NCBI RefSeq assembly: GCF_014281965.1 | Contig: NZ_JACFTB010000001.1 | Coordinates: 1 to 64,000 of the forward strand | DNA: 64,000 nt | Direction: 5' to 3' | From: Rhodococcus sp. BP22 | GTDB taxonomy: Bacteria > Actinomycetota > Actinomycetes > Mycobacteriales > Mycobacteriaceae | Shown here: positions 9,099-18,025 of the stretch, piece after piece | How positions within the stretch are numbered: the first letter of the stretch is position 1 | How the letters are laid out: each line of letters begins with the position of its first letter | Notes under the pieces: generated by a model | The model's input: the letters and a program-made list of their open reading frames with translations, nothing else | What the model was told of the DNA's origin: nothing | The model's database searches: none | Made by a program: the position numbers and the translations under genes

Positions 9099-10625
9099 GT
9101 GACCCAGCATCCGCAAAGACATGTGGACCCGGACTTTCTCGAGCTCCCCCTTCGCGAACTTGCCGCGGCAGTACTCGATACCGCGCGGCGAGCGGGTGCC
9201 GTCCATGCCGATCTTCGCGTTCACCGGCTGACCACGCAGTCTCTCAATCTTCGCGACGGTGCGGTCCAATCCGCGGTGGACGGCTCCGAGATCGGGCTGG
9301 CAGTTCGCGTGGTGATCGACGGTACCTGGGGATTCGCCTCGCACACCGACTTGTCCGTTGCCGCTGCGATACGAACGGCCAAGACGGCCGTCGACGTCGC
9401 CACTGCTCTGCGTGCCCTCAATCGCGAGCACGTCGAGTTGGCAGACGAACCGATCTATTCGGACGCAACCTGGGTGTCGGACTACGAGGTGGATCCTTTC
9501 GACATCCCTACCCGTGACAAAGTCGAGCTCCTTGCCGAATACTCGTCGCGACTGGCAGCGTCCGACGGCGTCGACCATGTGACGGCTTCGGTTCAACAGG
9601 TCAAAGAACAGACGTTCTACGCGGACTCGGCGGGCAGCTCCATCACCCAGCAACGCGTTCGACTGCATCCACAGTTCGAGGCGACCACGGTCGACTCCGA
9701 CGCCGGTGCCTTCGAGACGATGCGGACTCTTGCGCCACCGGTCAGTCGTGGGTGGGAGTACCTGGCTGCGGACAGCACGTGGGACTGGGCCGACGAGCTC
9801 GCGCGCATACCCGACTGGCTCGGTGAGAAAGTGAAGTCCCCCTCGGTAGTAGCCGGTCCGCTGGACCTCGTGATCGACCCGACCAACCTGTGGCTCACGA
9901 TCCACGAATCGATCGGCCACGCTACGGAGTACGACCGCGCCATCGGATACGAGGCGGCCTACGCCGGTACATCTTTCGCGACGCCGGACAAACTCGGCAC
10001 ACTGAAGTACGGCAGCGAATCCATGCATGTAACAGCCGACCGTACCGAAGTTCACGGGCTGGCAAGCACGGGCTACGACGACGAAGGTGTCGCCGCCCAG
10101 AAATGGGACCTGGTGCGCGACGGCGTACTGGTGGGGTACCAATTGGATCGCGTATTTGCGCCACGACTCGGGCTTTCGAGGTCCAACGGGTGCTCGTACG
10201 CCGACTCCGCACATCACGTTCCGATTCAGCGCATGGCCAACGTCTCCTTGCAACCGGACCCGAATGTCGATCGCAGCATCGACGACCTGGTGGCGGCAGT
10301 CGAGGACGGAATCTATGTCGTCGGTGACAAGTCGTGGTCGATCGATATGCAGCGGTACAACTTTCAGTTCACCGGTCAGCGGTTCTTCCGTATTCGACAT
10401 GGACGACTCGAAGGCCAAGTACGCGATGTCGCCTATCAAGCGACCACGACCGACTTCTGGGGCTCGATGGATCTGCTGGGTGGTGAATCGACCAGGCGGC
10501 TCGGTGGCGCATTCAATTGCGGCAAAGCGCAACCCGGTCAAGTTGCTGCGGTCAGCCATGGCTGTCCGGCAGCTCTCTTCCGAGGCGTCAATGTACTCAA
10601 CACTCGATCGGAGGGGGTCAAATGA
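9099..10625 (+). CDS. tldD: TldD metalloprotease subunit
   Basis: TldD is the zinc-bearing half of the TldD/TldE heterodimeric peptidase that processes small peptides (known from microcin B17 maturation and CcdA turnover). The family metal motif is visible in WLTIHESIGHATEYDR (HExxxH, about residue 270). The open frame reaches far upstream over the TSUP gene. I chose GTG 9099 (VTQHPQRHVDPDFLELPLR) because TAACCT at 9085-9090 ends 8 nt before it; ATG 9069 is the alternative. The end overlaps tldE by ATGA, so the two subunits are made together. Confidence 0.9.
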   Translation: MTQHPQRHVDPDFLELPLRELAAAVLDTARRAGAVHADLRVHRLTTQSLNLRDGAVQSAVDGSEIGLAVRVVIDGTWGFASHTDLSVAAAIRTAKTAVDVATALRALNREHVELADEPIYSDATWVSDYEVDPFDIPTRDKVELLAEYSSRLAASDGVDHVTASVQQVKEQTFYADSAGSSITQQRVRLHPQFEATTVDSDAGAFETMRTLAPPVSRGWEYLAADSTWDWADELARIPDWLGEKVKSPSVVAGPLDLVIDPTNLWLTIHESIGHATEYDRAIGYEAAYAGTSFATPDKLGTLKYGSESMHVTADRTEVHGLASTGYDDEGVAAQKWDLVRDGVLVGYQLDRVFAPRLGLSRSNGCSYADSAHHVPIQRMANVSLQPDPNVDRSIDDLVAAVEDGIYVVGDKSWSIDMQRYNFQFTGQRFFRIRHGRLEGQVRDVAYQATTTDFWGSMDLLGGESTRRLGGAFNCGKAQPGQVAAVSHGCPAALFRGVNVLNTRSEGVK

Positions 10626-11983
10626 TTCGAGCTCAGGACGTCGTCGAGCAGGTTCTACGTGCCGCCACAGTGGACGAGACCCTGGTGATCGTCACCGACT
10701 CCAGTGAGTCCTCACTCCGATGGGCCAACAATTCGATGACCACCAACGGCGTCGGAGTGTCCAGACGATGGACGGTTGTCTCCATCGTTCGCGCGGACGA
10801 TGGGACGCGGGTTTCCTCGTCTTCGTCCAGCAGCGTCGATCCGAAAGACATAGCCGCAACGGTCCGTGCCTCCGAAAATGCCGCTCGCACAGCTGAAACG
10901 GCCGAGGATGCAATGCCTCTCGTCGAGGGGAGCACGGTGGCACCGGATTGGGATGCCGATCCCGCACGGACCGACATAGGGGTGTTCGAGTCCCTCACCG
11001 GTCCCCTGTCGACCGGTTTCGATGCGCAGGACCAGCTCTACGGTTTCGCCCACCACCAGATCGAAACGGTGTGGCTCGGGTCGTCGACCGGTATCAGACG
11101 GCGATTCACGCAGCCGACCGGATCGATCGAGATCAATGGCAAACGTTCGGACGCCAGCGCATGGGTCGGCGCGAGCACGAAGTACTTCGACGACGTGTCG
11201 GTCGAAAAGCTGCTCGAAGACCTATCCACCAGGCTCGACTGGTCCAGAAACCGAATCGATCTACCCGCAGGTCGGTACGAGACTCTACTGCCGCCGTCCG
11301 CGGTTGCCGACTTGATGATCTATCTGATGTGGACCATGGAGGGGCGTGGCGCACAGGAAGGACATACGGCGCTTTCTCGGGCGGGCGGAACTCGCATCGG
11401 TGAGAAGTTGGGCCAGTTGCCACTGACGTTGTTCTCGGACCCTCGGCACGATGGGCTCGAGTACTCGCCGTTCGTCGCAACGGGCTCTTCGAACGACTCC
11501 GTATCGCTTTTCGACAACGGCGCGTCCACCTCACGCGTCGAGTGGATCCGAAACGGAACGATCAATGCGCTCGCCTACCCGCGCTTTCTCGCGGAGAAGT
11601 ACGACACCGAGCTCACCGTCCCGGGCGACAATCTCGTACTTACCGGTGGGTCGGACACCACCCTCGAGGAGATGGTCGCTCGTACCGAACGAGGACTGCT
11701 GCTGAGCACCCTCTGGTACATCCGCGAGGTGGACCCGGCGACTCTGCTGCTGACGGGTTTGACTCGCGACGGCGTCTACCTGGTCGAAAACGGCAAGGTT
11801 GTCGGAGCGGTCAACAACTTCCGCTTCAACAAAAGCCCACTGGACCTGTTGCGCCGAGCCACGGAGGCCGGGGCAACGGAAAAGACGCTACCCCGGGAGT
11901 GGAAAGACTGGTTCACGCGAACGGCTATGCCGCCGTTGCGGATTCCAGACTTCCACATGTCCTCGGTGAGTCAAGCGCAGTAG
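10622..11983 (+). CDS. tldE: TldE/PmbA metalloprotease subunit
   Basis: Partner of TldD, 453 aa from the ATG at 10622 that overlaps the tldD stop. It has the PmbA/TldD fold (LRWANNSMTTNGVGVS near the N-terminus; LLLSTLWYIREVDPATLLLTG near the C-terminus) but no HExxxH. That is as expected, because TldE does not hold the metal. It converges on the PPOX-family gene with 19 nt between the stops. No peptide substrate gene is visible next to the pair. Confidence 0.9.
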   Translation: MIRAQDVVEQVLRAATVDETLVIVTDSSESSLRWANNSMTTNGVGVSRRWTVVSIVRADDGTRVSSSSSSSVDPKDIAATVRASENAARTAETAEDAMPLVEGSTVAPDWDADPARTDIGVFESLTGPLSTGFDAQDQLYGFAHHQIETVWLGSSTGIRRRFTQPTGSIEINGKRSDASAWVGASTKYFDDVSVEKLLEDLSTRLDWSRNRIDLPAGRYETLLPPSAVADLMIYLMWTMEGRGAQEGHTALSRAGGTRIGEKLGQLPLTLFSDPRHDGLEYSPFVATGSSNDSVSLFDNGASTSRVEWIRNGTINALAYPRFLAEKYDTELTVPGDNLVLTGGSDTTLEEMVARTERGLLLSTLWYIREVDPATLLLTGLTRDGVYLVENGKVVGAVNNFRFNKSPLDLLRRATEAGATEKTLPREWKDWFTRTAMPPLRIPDFHMSSVSQAQ

Positions 11984-12002
11984 CTACGAGCTGCGGGTCG
12001 GG

Positions 12003-12380
12003 CTACGCCGGCACGATTGAGATGCCTACCGTGCCGGACTTTCCTCGACGAAGCGAGCTTCCCTTCACCGTAAGCCAACCGAGAATGCCGTACTTGGACG
12101 AGATCGCCGAGCGTGCCTTCTCGGTGCCTGCGGCGTCCATGATCTCGGCGACACCGTCGACTGCGTCGCCTTCGACCTTGCCCCGAGCCGAACACGGGGC
12201 GATGGTGACCGAGGGATTGCGCTTGATGCGCTTGACCTTCCACGAGTCGGTCGTCGTCCACACGAGCAGGCGATCTCCGTCGCGAGCACCCCACAATGGC
12301 GTCGCGACGGGAGTCCCGTCCTTCTTGAAGGTGGTCAGTGACACGTATTTTCCGTCGGCGATGTTCGCAAAGGTGGCCAT
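12003..12380 (-). CDS. PPOX-class F420-dependent enzyme, Rv2061c-like
   Basis: A 125-aa split-barrel flavin/F420-binding protein. It starts MATFANIADGKYVSLTTFKK at an ATG 17 nt after the cobN stop; the frame runs further upstream into cobN but that part is only shadow. The motif KDGTPVATPLWGARDGDRL is typical of the PPOX F420 family resembling Rv2061c. Its order next to cobN matches M. tuberculosis as I recall it. The reaction is unknown, probably F420H2-dependent reduction of a small molecule. Confidence 0.85.
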   Translation of the reverse strand: MATFANIADGKYVSLTTFKKDGTPVATPLWGARDGDRLLVWTTTDSWKVKRIKRNPSVTIAPCSARGKVEGDAVDGVAEIMDAAGTEKARSAISSKYGILGWLTVKGSSLRRGKSGTVGISIVPA

Positions 12381-12397
12381 GACGGTAAAGGGTACGG

Positions 12398-15300
12398 CTA
12401 CTCCCCTTCCAGGTCGCCTTCGGTTTCGAGGTACACCTGACGTAGACCGTCGAGGATTGCGGCGTCGGGCTCGGCCCACATCTTTCGTTCCGCTGCTTCG
12501 AGCAACCGCTCGGCGATCCCGTGCAGAGCCCATGGATTGGACTGCTGCATGAATTTCTGATTCTGCTCGTCCAGGACGTACGTCTCGGCCAGCTTTTCGT
12601 ACATCCAGTCGGCGACGACATCTGTGGTGGCGTCGTACCCGAACAAGTAGTCGACCGTGGCCGCCATCTCGAACGCGCCCTTGTAGCCGTGTCTGCGCAT
12701 CGCTTCGAGCCAGCGAGGATTGATCACCCGAGCTCGGAACACGCGGGCGGTCTCCTCCGACAGCGTTCTGGTCCGCACGGATTCTGGCCTCGTACTGTCA
12801 CCGATGTACGCGTCGGGAGACTTGCCTGTCAGAGCACGAACAGTTGCGACCATGCCGCCGTGATACTGGAAGTAGTCGTCCGAATCGGCGATGTCGTGCT
12901 CACGAGTATCGGTGTTCTTGGCGGCAACAGCGATGCGGCGGTACGCACTGCGCATATCGTCCGAAGCGGGTACTCCGTCGAGACCTCGCCCGTATGCGAA
13001 ACCGCCCCACGTCGTGTAGACCTGCGCCAGATCCTCGTCGCTACGCCAGGTCTTGCTGTCGATCAGTTGCAGCAGCCCAGCGCCGTATGTTCCAGGCTTC
13101 GAGCCGAAGATACGGGTCGTCGAGCGACGCTCATCGCCATGCTCGGCGAGATCTGCCTGAGCGTGTGCGCGAACGTAGTTCTGATCGGCCGGTTCGTCCA
13201 ATGCAGCGACGAGGCGCACCGCGTCGTCGAGCATGGCCAGCACGTGAGGAAAGGCGTCGCGGAAAAAGCCGCTGATTCGCACCGTGACATCGATACGTGG
13301 TCGTCCCAGTTCAGCCAGGTCGATGACTTCGAGCTTGGTGACGCGTCTGGAGGCCTCGTCCCACACCGGTGCGACGCCGAGGAGTGCGAAGACTTCTGCG
13401 ACATCGTCGCCGGACGTCCGCATGGCGGAGGTGCCCCACACCGACAGCCCCACGGACTTGGGCCACTCCCCGTGGTCCTTGCGGTAGCGGGCGAGAAGCG
13501 ACTCGGCCATTGCCTGCCCGGTTTCCCACGCCAGGCGCGACGGCACTGCCTTGGGATCGACCGAGTAGAAGTTCCTGCCGGTAGGCAGAACGTTGATGAG
13601 CCCGCGCAGCGGGGACCCGCTCGGGCCGGCAGGAATGAACCCGCCGTCGAGCGCATGGAGGATCTGGTCGATCTCCCGAGAGGTTGCCCGAAGCCGGGGA
13701 ACCACCTCGGTGGCCGCGAAGCGAAGGATCTCGGCAACGACCGTTCCGTGTTCTCCCGCTACTCGTTCGGCGGCGCCAGGATCCCATTGCGTCGTCTGCA
13801 TCGTCGCCACGAGACCGTGCGCGATCGACTCGATGGCGTCGACTCGTGTTCGCTCCTCGTCCCCGTCTTCGCTCAGTCCCAACGCTTCACGAAGTCCGGG
13901 CACGGTTTGTTCGCCGCCCCACATCTGACGTGCACGCAGCATGGCCAGCACCAATTCCACCTCGGCGTCGCCGACCGGCTCCTGACCGAGGATGTGCAGA
14001 CCGTCCCGGATCTGGACGTCTTTGATCTCGCAGAGCCACCCGTCGACGTGCAGCAGCATGTCGTCGAATACCTCTTCGTCGGGACGCTCCTCCAATCCGA
14101 GGTCCTGATGCATCTGTGCCGCAGTCATCAGCGTCCAGATCTGCTGCCTGATAGCAGGCAGTTTGGCCGGGTCCAGCGCCGAAATGTTGGCATGCTCGTC
14201 GAGCAACTGCTCGAGCCGGGAGATGTCGCCGTAACTTTCGGCGCGGGCCATCGGCGGAATGAGGTGATCGACCAGAGTGGCGTGGGCGCGGCGCTTGGCC
14301 TGCGTCCCCTCGCCCGGATCGTTGACGAGGAACGGGTAGATCAGCGGCAGGTCGCCGAGCGCGGCATCGGTGCCGCACGAAGCGGACATCCCGAGCGTCT
14401 TACCTGGCAGCCACTCGAGGTTGCCATGCTTTCCGAGATGGACCATCGCGTCGGCACCGAAGCCGCCGTCCTGACGTGAGGCCTGGATCCAGCGATACGC
14501 CGCGAGATAGTGGTGACTGGGAGGCAGATCCGGATCGTGATAGATCGCGACCGGTCGCTCGCCGAATCCTCGGGGCGGTTGAACCATGATGACGACGTTG
14601 CCGAACTGCATTGCCGCGATGACGATTTCGCCGTCGCGATCGCTCGACCGGTCGACGTACAGATCACCGGGAGCCGGTCCCCAATGCTTCTCGACGGCGG
14701 ACGTCAGGTCCTCCGGCAGCTCGGCGAACCACGACCGGTACCGCGCGGCCGAGATGCGGATCGGATTGCCCTCGAGCTGTTCGTCGGTGAGCCAATCCGG
14801 GTCCTGTCCCCCGCGCGCGATAAGTGCGTGAATGAGTGCGTCGCCATCGCGAGCGGCTAAGCCCGGAACGGCGTCGGGTCCGTCCTCGGGTCCGAGATCG
14901 TATCCCGCTGTGCGCATCTCGGTCATGAGCGAAATCGCGCTCGCCGGCGTATCGAGGCCGACGGCATTTCCGATGCGAGCATGTTTGGTCGGGTACGCCG
15001 AGAACATCAGCGCAATTCTGCGCTCCGACGTAGGAATGTAGCGAAGCCGTGCATGACGCACCGCGATTCCAGCTACCCGCGCAGCACGTTCGTGATCGGG
15101 TACGTAGGTGGTCAGGCCATCGCCGTCGATCTCTTTGAACGAAAACGGAACCGTGATGAGTCGGCCGTCGAATTCGGGAACTGCAACTTGAGTCGCAACA
15201 TCGAGCGGGGACATGCCGTCGTCGTTCGCCTCCCAGGTAGCCCGGCTGCTGGTCAAGCAAAGCCCCTGCAGGATGGGAACGTCCAGCGCGGCTAGTTCGG

Positions 15301-16006
15301 TAACGTCCCATGCTTCGTCGTCGCCGCCTGCCGACGCGCCTGCAGGCTTGGTTCCGCCCGCGGCCAACACCGTCACGATCATCGCGTCGGCCGACTTCAA
15401 AGCGCCCAGTAGTTCCGGGTCTGCGGCGCGCAACGATGCGCAGAAGAGCGGAAGCGCCTTCCCGCCCTTCGCCTCGACGGCCGCGGCGAGAGCTTCGATG
15501 TATGCGGTGTTTCCGGCTAGGTGCTGCGCTCGGTAGTAGAGGATCGCGATGGTCGGTCCGTCGGCATCGGCGGGTGTCACCGAAGACTCCAATACTCCCC
15601 ACGTGGGTGTGTGGACGGGCGCAGAAAACCCATGACCGGTGAGCAGAACGGTGTCGGACAGGAAGCCGAAGAGTTCGGCAAGATTCTCCGGGCCACCTTC
15701 TGCCAGGTAATTATGGGCTTGAGCTGCGACATTGCCGGGGACCGTCGACAACTCCATCAACTCGGCGTCCGGCGCCTGCTCCCCACCGAGAACGACCACC
15801 GGCACGCCCGAGGCGAGTACCGCGTCGACGCCTTCTTCCCAGGACCGCTTCGATCCCAGGATCCGGAGCACGATCAAATCAATGCCCTCAGCCAGCCCGG
15901 CAACATCGTCGGCGAGCAAGCGCGAGGGATTTCCCCACCGATAGTCGGCGCCGCTGGCACGCGCGCTGAGCAGGTCGGTGTCCGATGTGGACAGAAGCAG
16001 GATCAC
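12398..16006 (-). CDS. cobN: Cobaltochelatase large subunit CobN
   Basis: ATP-dependent insertion of cobalt into hydrogenobyrinate a,c-diamide in aerobic B12 synthesis, with CobS and CobT, which are not in this window. The protein is 1202 aa, as usual for CobN. Recognisable segments include YYRAQHLAGNTAYIEALAAA, HLGKHGNLEWLPGKTLGMS and LSVWGTSAMRTSGDDVAEVF. The frame runs to 16084, but GTG 16006 is chosen because AGGAGG lies 9 nt upstream of it. The gene is under a cobalamin riboswitch. The 17-nt gap to the PPOX gene suggests cotranscription. Confidence 0.96.
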   Translation of the reverse strand: MILLLSTSDTDLLSARASGADYRWGNPSRLLADDVAGLAEGIDLIVLRILGSKRSWEEGVDAVLASGVPVVVLGGEQAPDAELMELSTVPGNVAAQAHNYLAEGGPENLAELFGFLSDTVLLTGHGFSAPVHTPTWGVLESSVTPADADGPTIAILYYRAQHLAGNTAYIEALAAAVEAKGGKALPLFCASLRAADPELLGALKSADAMIVTVLAAGGTKPAGASAGGDDEAWDVTELAALDVPILQGLCLTSSRATWEANDDGMSPLDVATQVAVPEFDGRLITVPFSFKEIDGDGLTTYVPDHERAARVAGIAVRHARLRYIPTSERRIALMFSAYPTKHARIGNAVGLDTPASAISLMTEMRTAGYDLGPEDGPDAVPGLAARDGDALIHALIARGGQDPDWLTDEQLEGNPIRISAARYRSWFAELPEDLTSAVEKHWGPAPGDLYVDRSSDRDGEIVIAAMQFGNVVIMVQPPRGFGERPVAIYHDPDLPPSHHYLAAYRWIQASRQDGGFGADAMVHLGKHGNLEWLPGKTLGMSASCGTDAALGDLPLIYPFLVNDPGEGTQAKRRAHATLVDHLIPPMARAESYGDISRLEQLLDEHANISALDPAKLPAIRQQIWTLMTAAQMHQDLGLEERPDEEVFDDMLLHVDGWLCEIKDVQIRDGLHILGQEPVGDAEVELVLAMLRARQMWGGEQTVPGLREALGLSEDGDEERTRVDAIESIAHGLVATMQTTQWDPGAAERVAGEHGTVVAEILRFAATEVVPRLRATSREIDQILHALDGGFIPAGPSGSPLRGLINVLPTGRNFYSVDPKAVPSRLAWETGQAMAESLLARYRKDHGEWPKSVGLSVWGTSAMRTSGDDVAEVFALLGVAPVWDEASRRVTKLEVIDLAELGRPRIDVTVRISGFFRDAFPHVLAMLDDAVRLVAALDEPADQNYVRAHAQADLAEHGDERRSTTRIFGSKPGTYGAGLLQLIDSKTWRSDEDLAQVYTTWGGFAYGRGLDGVPASDDMRSAYRRIAVAAKNTDTREHDIADSDDYFQYHGGMVATVRALTGKSPDAYIGDSTRPESVRTRTLSEETARVFRARVINPRWLEAMRRHGYKGAFEMAATVDYLFGYDATTDVVADWMYEKLAETYVLDEQNQKFMQQSNPWALHGIAERLLEAAERKMWAEPDAAILDGLRQVYLETEGDLEGE

Positions 16007-16044
16007 GGTTACTGCCCTCCTCGGGGTTTTCGCGCCCCGCGTTT

Positions 16045-16155
16045 GTCTTGCGTGTGGGCTCACGGGAGAGGGTCTGGCTTTCACAGTGGCGCGACCGCGC
16101 CGGACTTACACCGGCTTCCTCTCGGCCGAAGCCGTTCGAAGGGGATGCTACCGAA
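16045..16155 (-). promoter_or_regulatory. Cobalamin riboswitch upstream of cobN
   Basis: Read on the minus strand, 16083-16117 holds the conserved core AAGCCGGTGTAAGTCCGGC followed by GCGCCACTGT. It is followed at 16062-16082 by the B12-box-like AAGCCAGACCC. Upstream arms around 16118-16150 can fold as the outer stem. Just before cobN a CGGGG/CCCCG hairpin (16022-16039) abuts the AGGAGG ribosome site, which suggests translational control. High adenosylcobalamin should lower CobN synthesis. The divergent cobG is not covered. Confidence 0.88.
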
Positions 16156-16203
16156 GAAACCACCTGGCTCGTAACATCGGGAAACGCCGACAAGATGCGC
16201 TTG

Positions 16204-16209
16204 TAGCCT
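16204..16209 (+). promoter_or_regulatory. Probable -10 box for leaderless cobG
   Basis: TAGCCT lies exactly 6 nt before GTG 16216, so the transcript would begin at the start codon. No ribosome site is visible. This box supports the GTG start. Confidence 0.6.
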
Positions 16210-16215
16210 GGACAG

Positions 16216-17367
16216 GTGATGTCGAGCGACCCGAGAACAACCCCCGACCGCTGCCCAGGTGCACTGACCTTGCACCAAGCAGCCGATGGCGCGCTGGCCA
16301 GGGTGCGGCTGCCCGGCGGAATGGTCGACCCTTCCCACATGCAGGTTCTCGCGAAGGCTGCCGGCGATCTCGGGAACGGGTCTATGCAGCTGACATCCCG
16401 CGGCAACATCCAATTTCGCGGGGTTCGGGACAGCACCGAGCTGGCTCGACGGCTCGCGGATGCCGGTATGTTGCCCTCCCCGTCGCACGAGCGTGTGCGC
16501 AACATAATCGCCTCGCCTTTGACTGGTCGGGTCAATGGTGTCACTGATGTCCGAACCTTGATCAACGCACTAGACCGAGGCTTGTGCGCCTGTGCCGAGC
16601 TGGCGGATCTTCCCGGCCGGACACTGTTCGCCCTCGACGACGGCCGAGGCGATGTCACCGCTCTGGACCCGGACTTCGGTGTCCAAGCGCTCTCGCCCGA
16701 GTTGTTCGCCTTGATCCTCGGTGGCGCTGATACGGGTGTCAGGGTCGACCGCGACAGCGTCGTCGACGTGCTGGTGGACGCCGCCCGGATATTCGTCTCG
16801 TTGCGAGGTACGGAGTGGCGACTGACCGAGCTCGCCGACGGACCCGCACGAGTTCTCGCAACGCTGGGCCTTGATTCATCCGGCTACGACCCGACAACTA
16901 CGGCTCCACTGGCCACTCGGCCGTCCGATACGCCCCCGGTCGGGTGGCTGTCGCAGGGCGATGGACTCGTGGCGCTGGGCGGAGTCCTTGCGCTCGGAGT
17001 CCTCGACGCACGGCTCGCCGAGTTTCTCGCTGCAATCGACAAACCGCTCGTCGTCACGCCGTGGCGCGGGATCGTCGTGTGCGATCTCGACGAGGGCGCT
17101 GCTGAACAGGTGGTCCGAGTACTGGCCCCGATGGGCTTGATCTTCGATGCCGACTCACCCTGGGTCAACCTCAGCGCCTGCACCGGCGCACCTGGGTGCG
17201 AGAAGTCGAATGCCGACGTGCGGGGGGATCTACGTGACGCCGTGGCTGCCGGCCGCAATCTTGCTGACCAACGCGAACATTGGTCAGGATGCGAGCGTCG
17301 ATGTGGCAGGCCGAAAGGCGAGATCGTGGACGTCGTCGCCACCGGCGCCGGATACCGGGTGTCATGA
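16216..17367 (+). CDS. cobG: Precorrin-3B synthase CobG
   Basis: Oxygen-dependent ring-contraction enzyme of aerobic cobalamin synthesis, homologous to siroheme sulfite/nitrite reductases (383 aa). A ferredoxin-like half-domain is followed by the [4Fe-4S] ligands in ACTGAPGCEKS and the later SGCERRCGRPKGE. The presence of CobG identifies the aerobic route. The start is GTG 16216, or the adjacent ATG 16219, just after a -10 box. Genes cobG, cobH and cobIJ follow in the same direction. Confidence 0.93.
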   Translation: MMSSDPRTTPDRCPGALTLHQAADGALARVRLPGGMVDPSHMQVLAKAAGDLGNGSMQLTSRGNIQFRGVRDSTELARRLADAGMLPSPSHERVRNIIASPLTGRVNGVTDVRTLINALDRGLCACAELADLPGRTLFALDDGRGDVTALDPDFGVQALSPELFALILGGADTGVRVDRDSVVDVLVDAARIFVSLRGTEWRLTELADGPARVLATLGLDSSGYDPTTTAPLATRPSDTPPVGWLSQGDGLVALGGVLALGVLDARLAEFLAAIDKPLVVTPWRGIVVCDLDEGAAEQVVRVLAPMGLIFDADSPWVNLSACTGAPGCEKSNADVRGDLRDAVAAGRNLADQREHWSGCERRCGRPKGEIVDVVATGAGYRVS

Positions 17368-17385
17368 GGGGTCTCCGTTCTGACC

Positions 17386-17391
17386 TATCGT
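17386..17391 (+). promoter_or_regulatory. Probable -10 box for leaderless cobH
   Basis: TATCGT ends 7 nt before ATG 17399. It lies in the 31-nt gap after cobG and is a possible internal promoter. It favours ATG 17399 over the upstream GTG 17390. Confidence 0.5.
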
Positions 17392-17398
17392 GAACTCC

Positions 17399-18025
17399 AT
17401 GTACGACTACATCCGCGACGGTGCGGAGATCTATCGACAGTCCTTCGCAACTATTCGAGCCGAGGCGGATCTTTCGGCGTTCGCCCCTGACGTTGCGCAG
17501 GTCGTCGTTCGGATGATCCATGCCAGCGGTGAAGTCGACCTCACCGAAGTTGTCGGTGCCACACCGTCGGTTGTTTCCAACGCCCGCTCTGCCCTTGCTG
17601 CAGGTGCACCGGTTCTGTGCGATGTGAAAATGGTCGCGGCAGGTGTCACACGTCGACGATTGCCCGCCGACAACGAAGTGATCTGCACGCTGTCGGATCC
17701 GAGAGTGCGTGATCTCGCGGCCAAGATGGGCACGACTCGAACTGCCGCTGCGCTCGAATTGTGGGGAGATCGGCTCGATGGCGCCGTAGTTGCGATCGGT
17801 AACGCACCGACAGCGCTGTTCCATTTGCTCGAGATGCTGGCTGCAGGCGCGCCCAAACCCGCCGCGATCGTCGGGGGTCCGGTCGGTTTCATCGGTGCTG
17901 CCGAATCCAAGGAGGACCTCATCGCATCGAACTTCGGTCTCGAGTATTTGGTGGTTCGGGGACGGCGTGGCGGTAGCGCCATCACAGCCGCGGCAGTGAA
18001 TGCCATTGCAAGCGAGGAAGAATGA
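17399..18025 (+). CDS. cobH: Precorrin-8X methylmutase CobH
   Basis: Moves the C11 methyl group to C12, forming hydrogenobyrinate. The protein is 208 aa from ATG 17399 ([16 protein letters not shown]), the usual length. Family motifs are [10 protein letters not shown] with the catalytic His, [15 protein letters not shown] and the C-terminal [14 protein letters not shown]. The stop overlaps cobIJ by ATGA. A GTG nine bases upstream is the only other plausible start. Confidence 0.95.
   Translation: MYDYIRDGAEIYRQSFATIRAEADLSAFAPDVAQVVVRMIHASGEVDLTEVVGATPSVVSNARSALAAGAPVLCDVKMVAAGVTRRRLPADNEVICTLSDPRVRDLAAKMGTTRTAAALELWGDRLDGAVVAIGNAPTALFHLLEMLAAGAPKPAAIVGGPVGFIGAAESKEDLIASNFGLEYLVVRGRRGGSAITAAAVNAIASEEE

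Noticed and set aside
9084..10559. A 491-codon open frame antisense to tldD
   Set aside because: tldD carries the HExxxH motif and couples to tldE. The opposite frame is shadow.
12521..14479. A 652-codon open frame antisense to cobN
   Set aside because: cobN is intact with family motifs throughout. The opposing frame is a codon-bias shadow of high-GC DNA without any recognisable domain.
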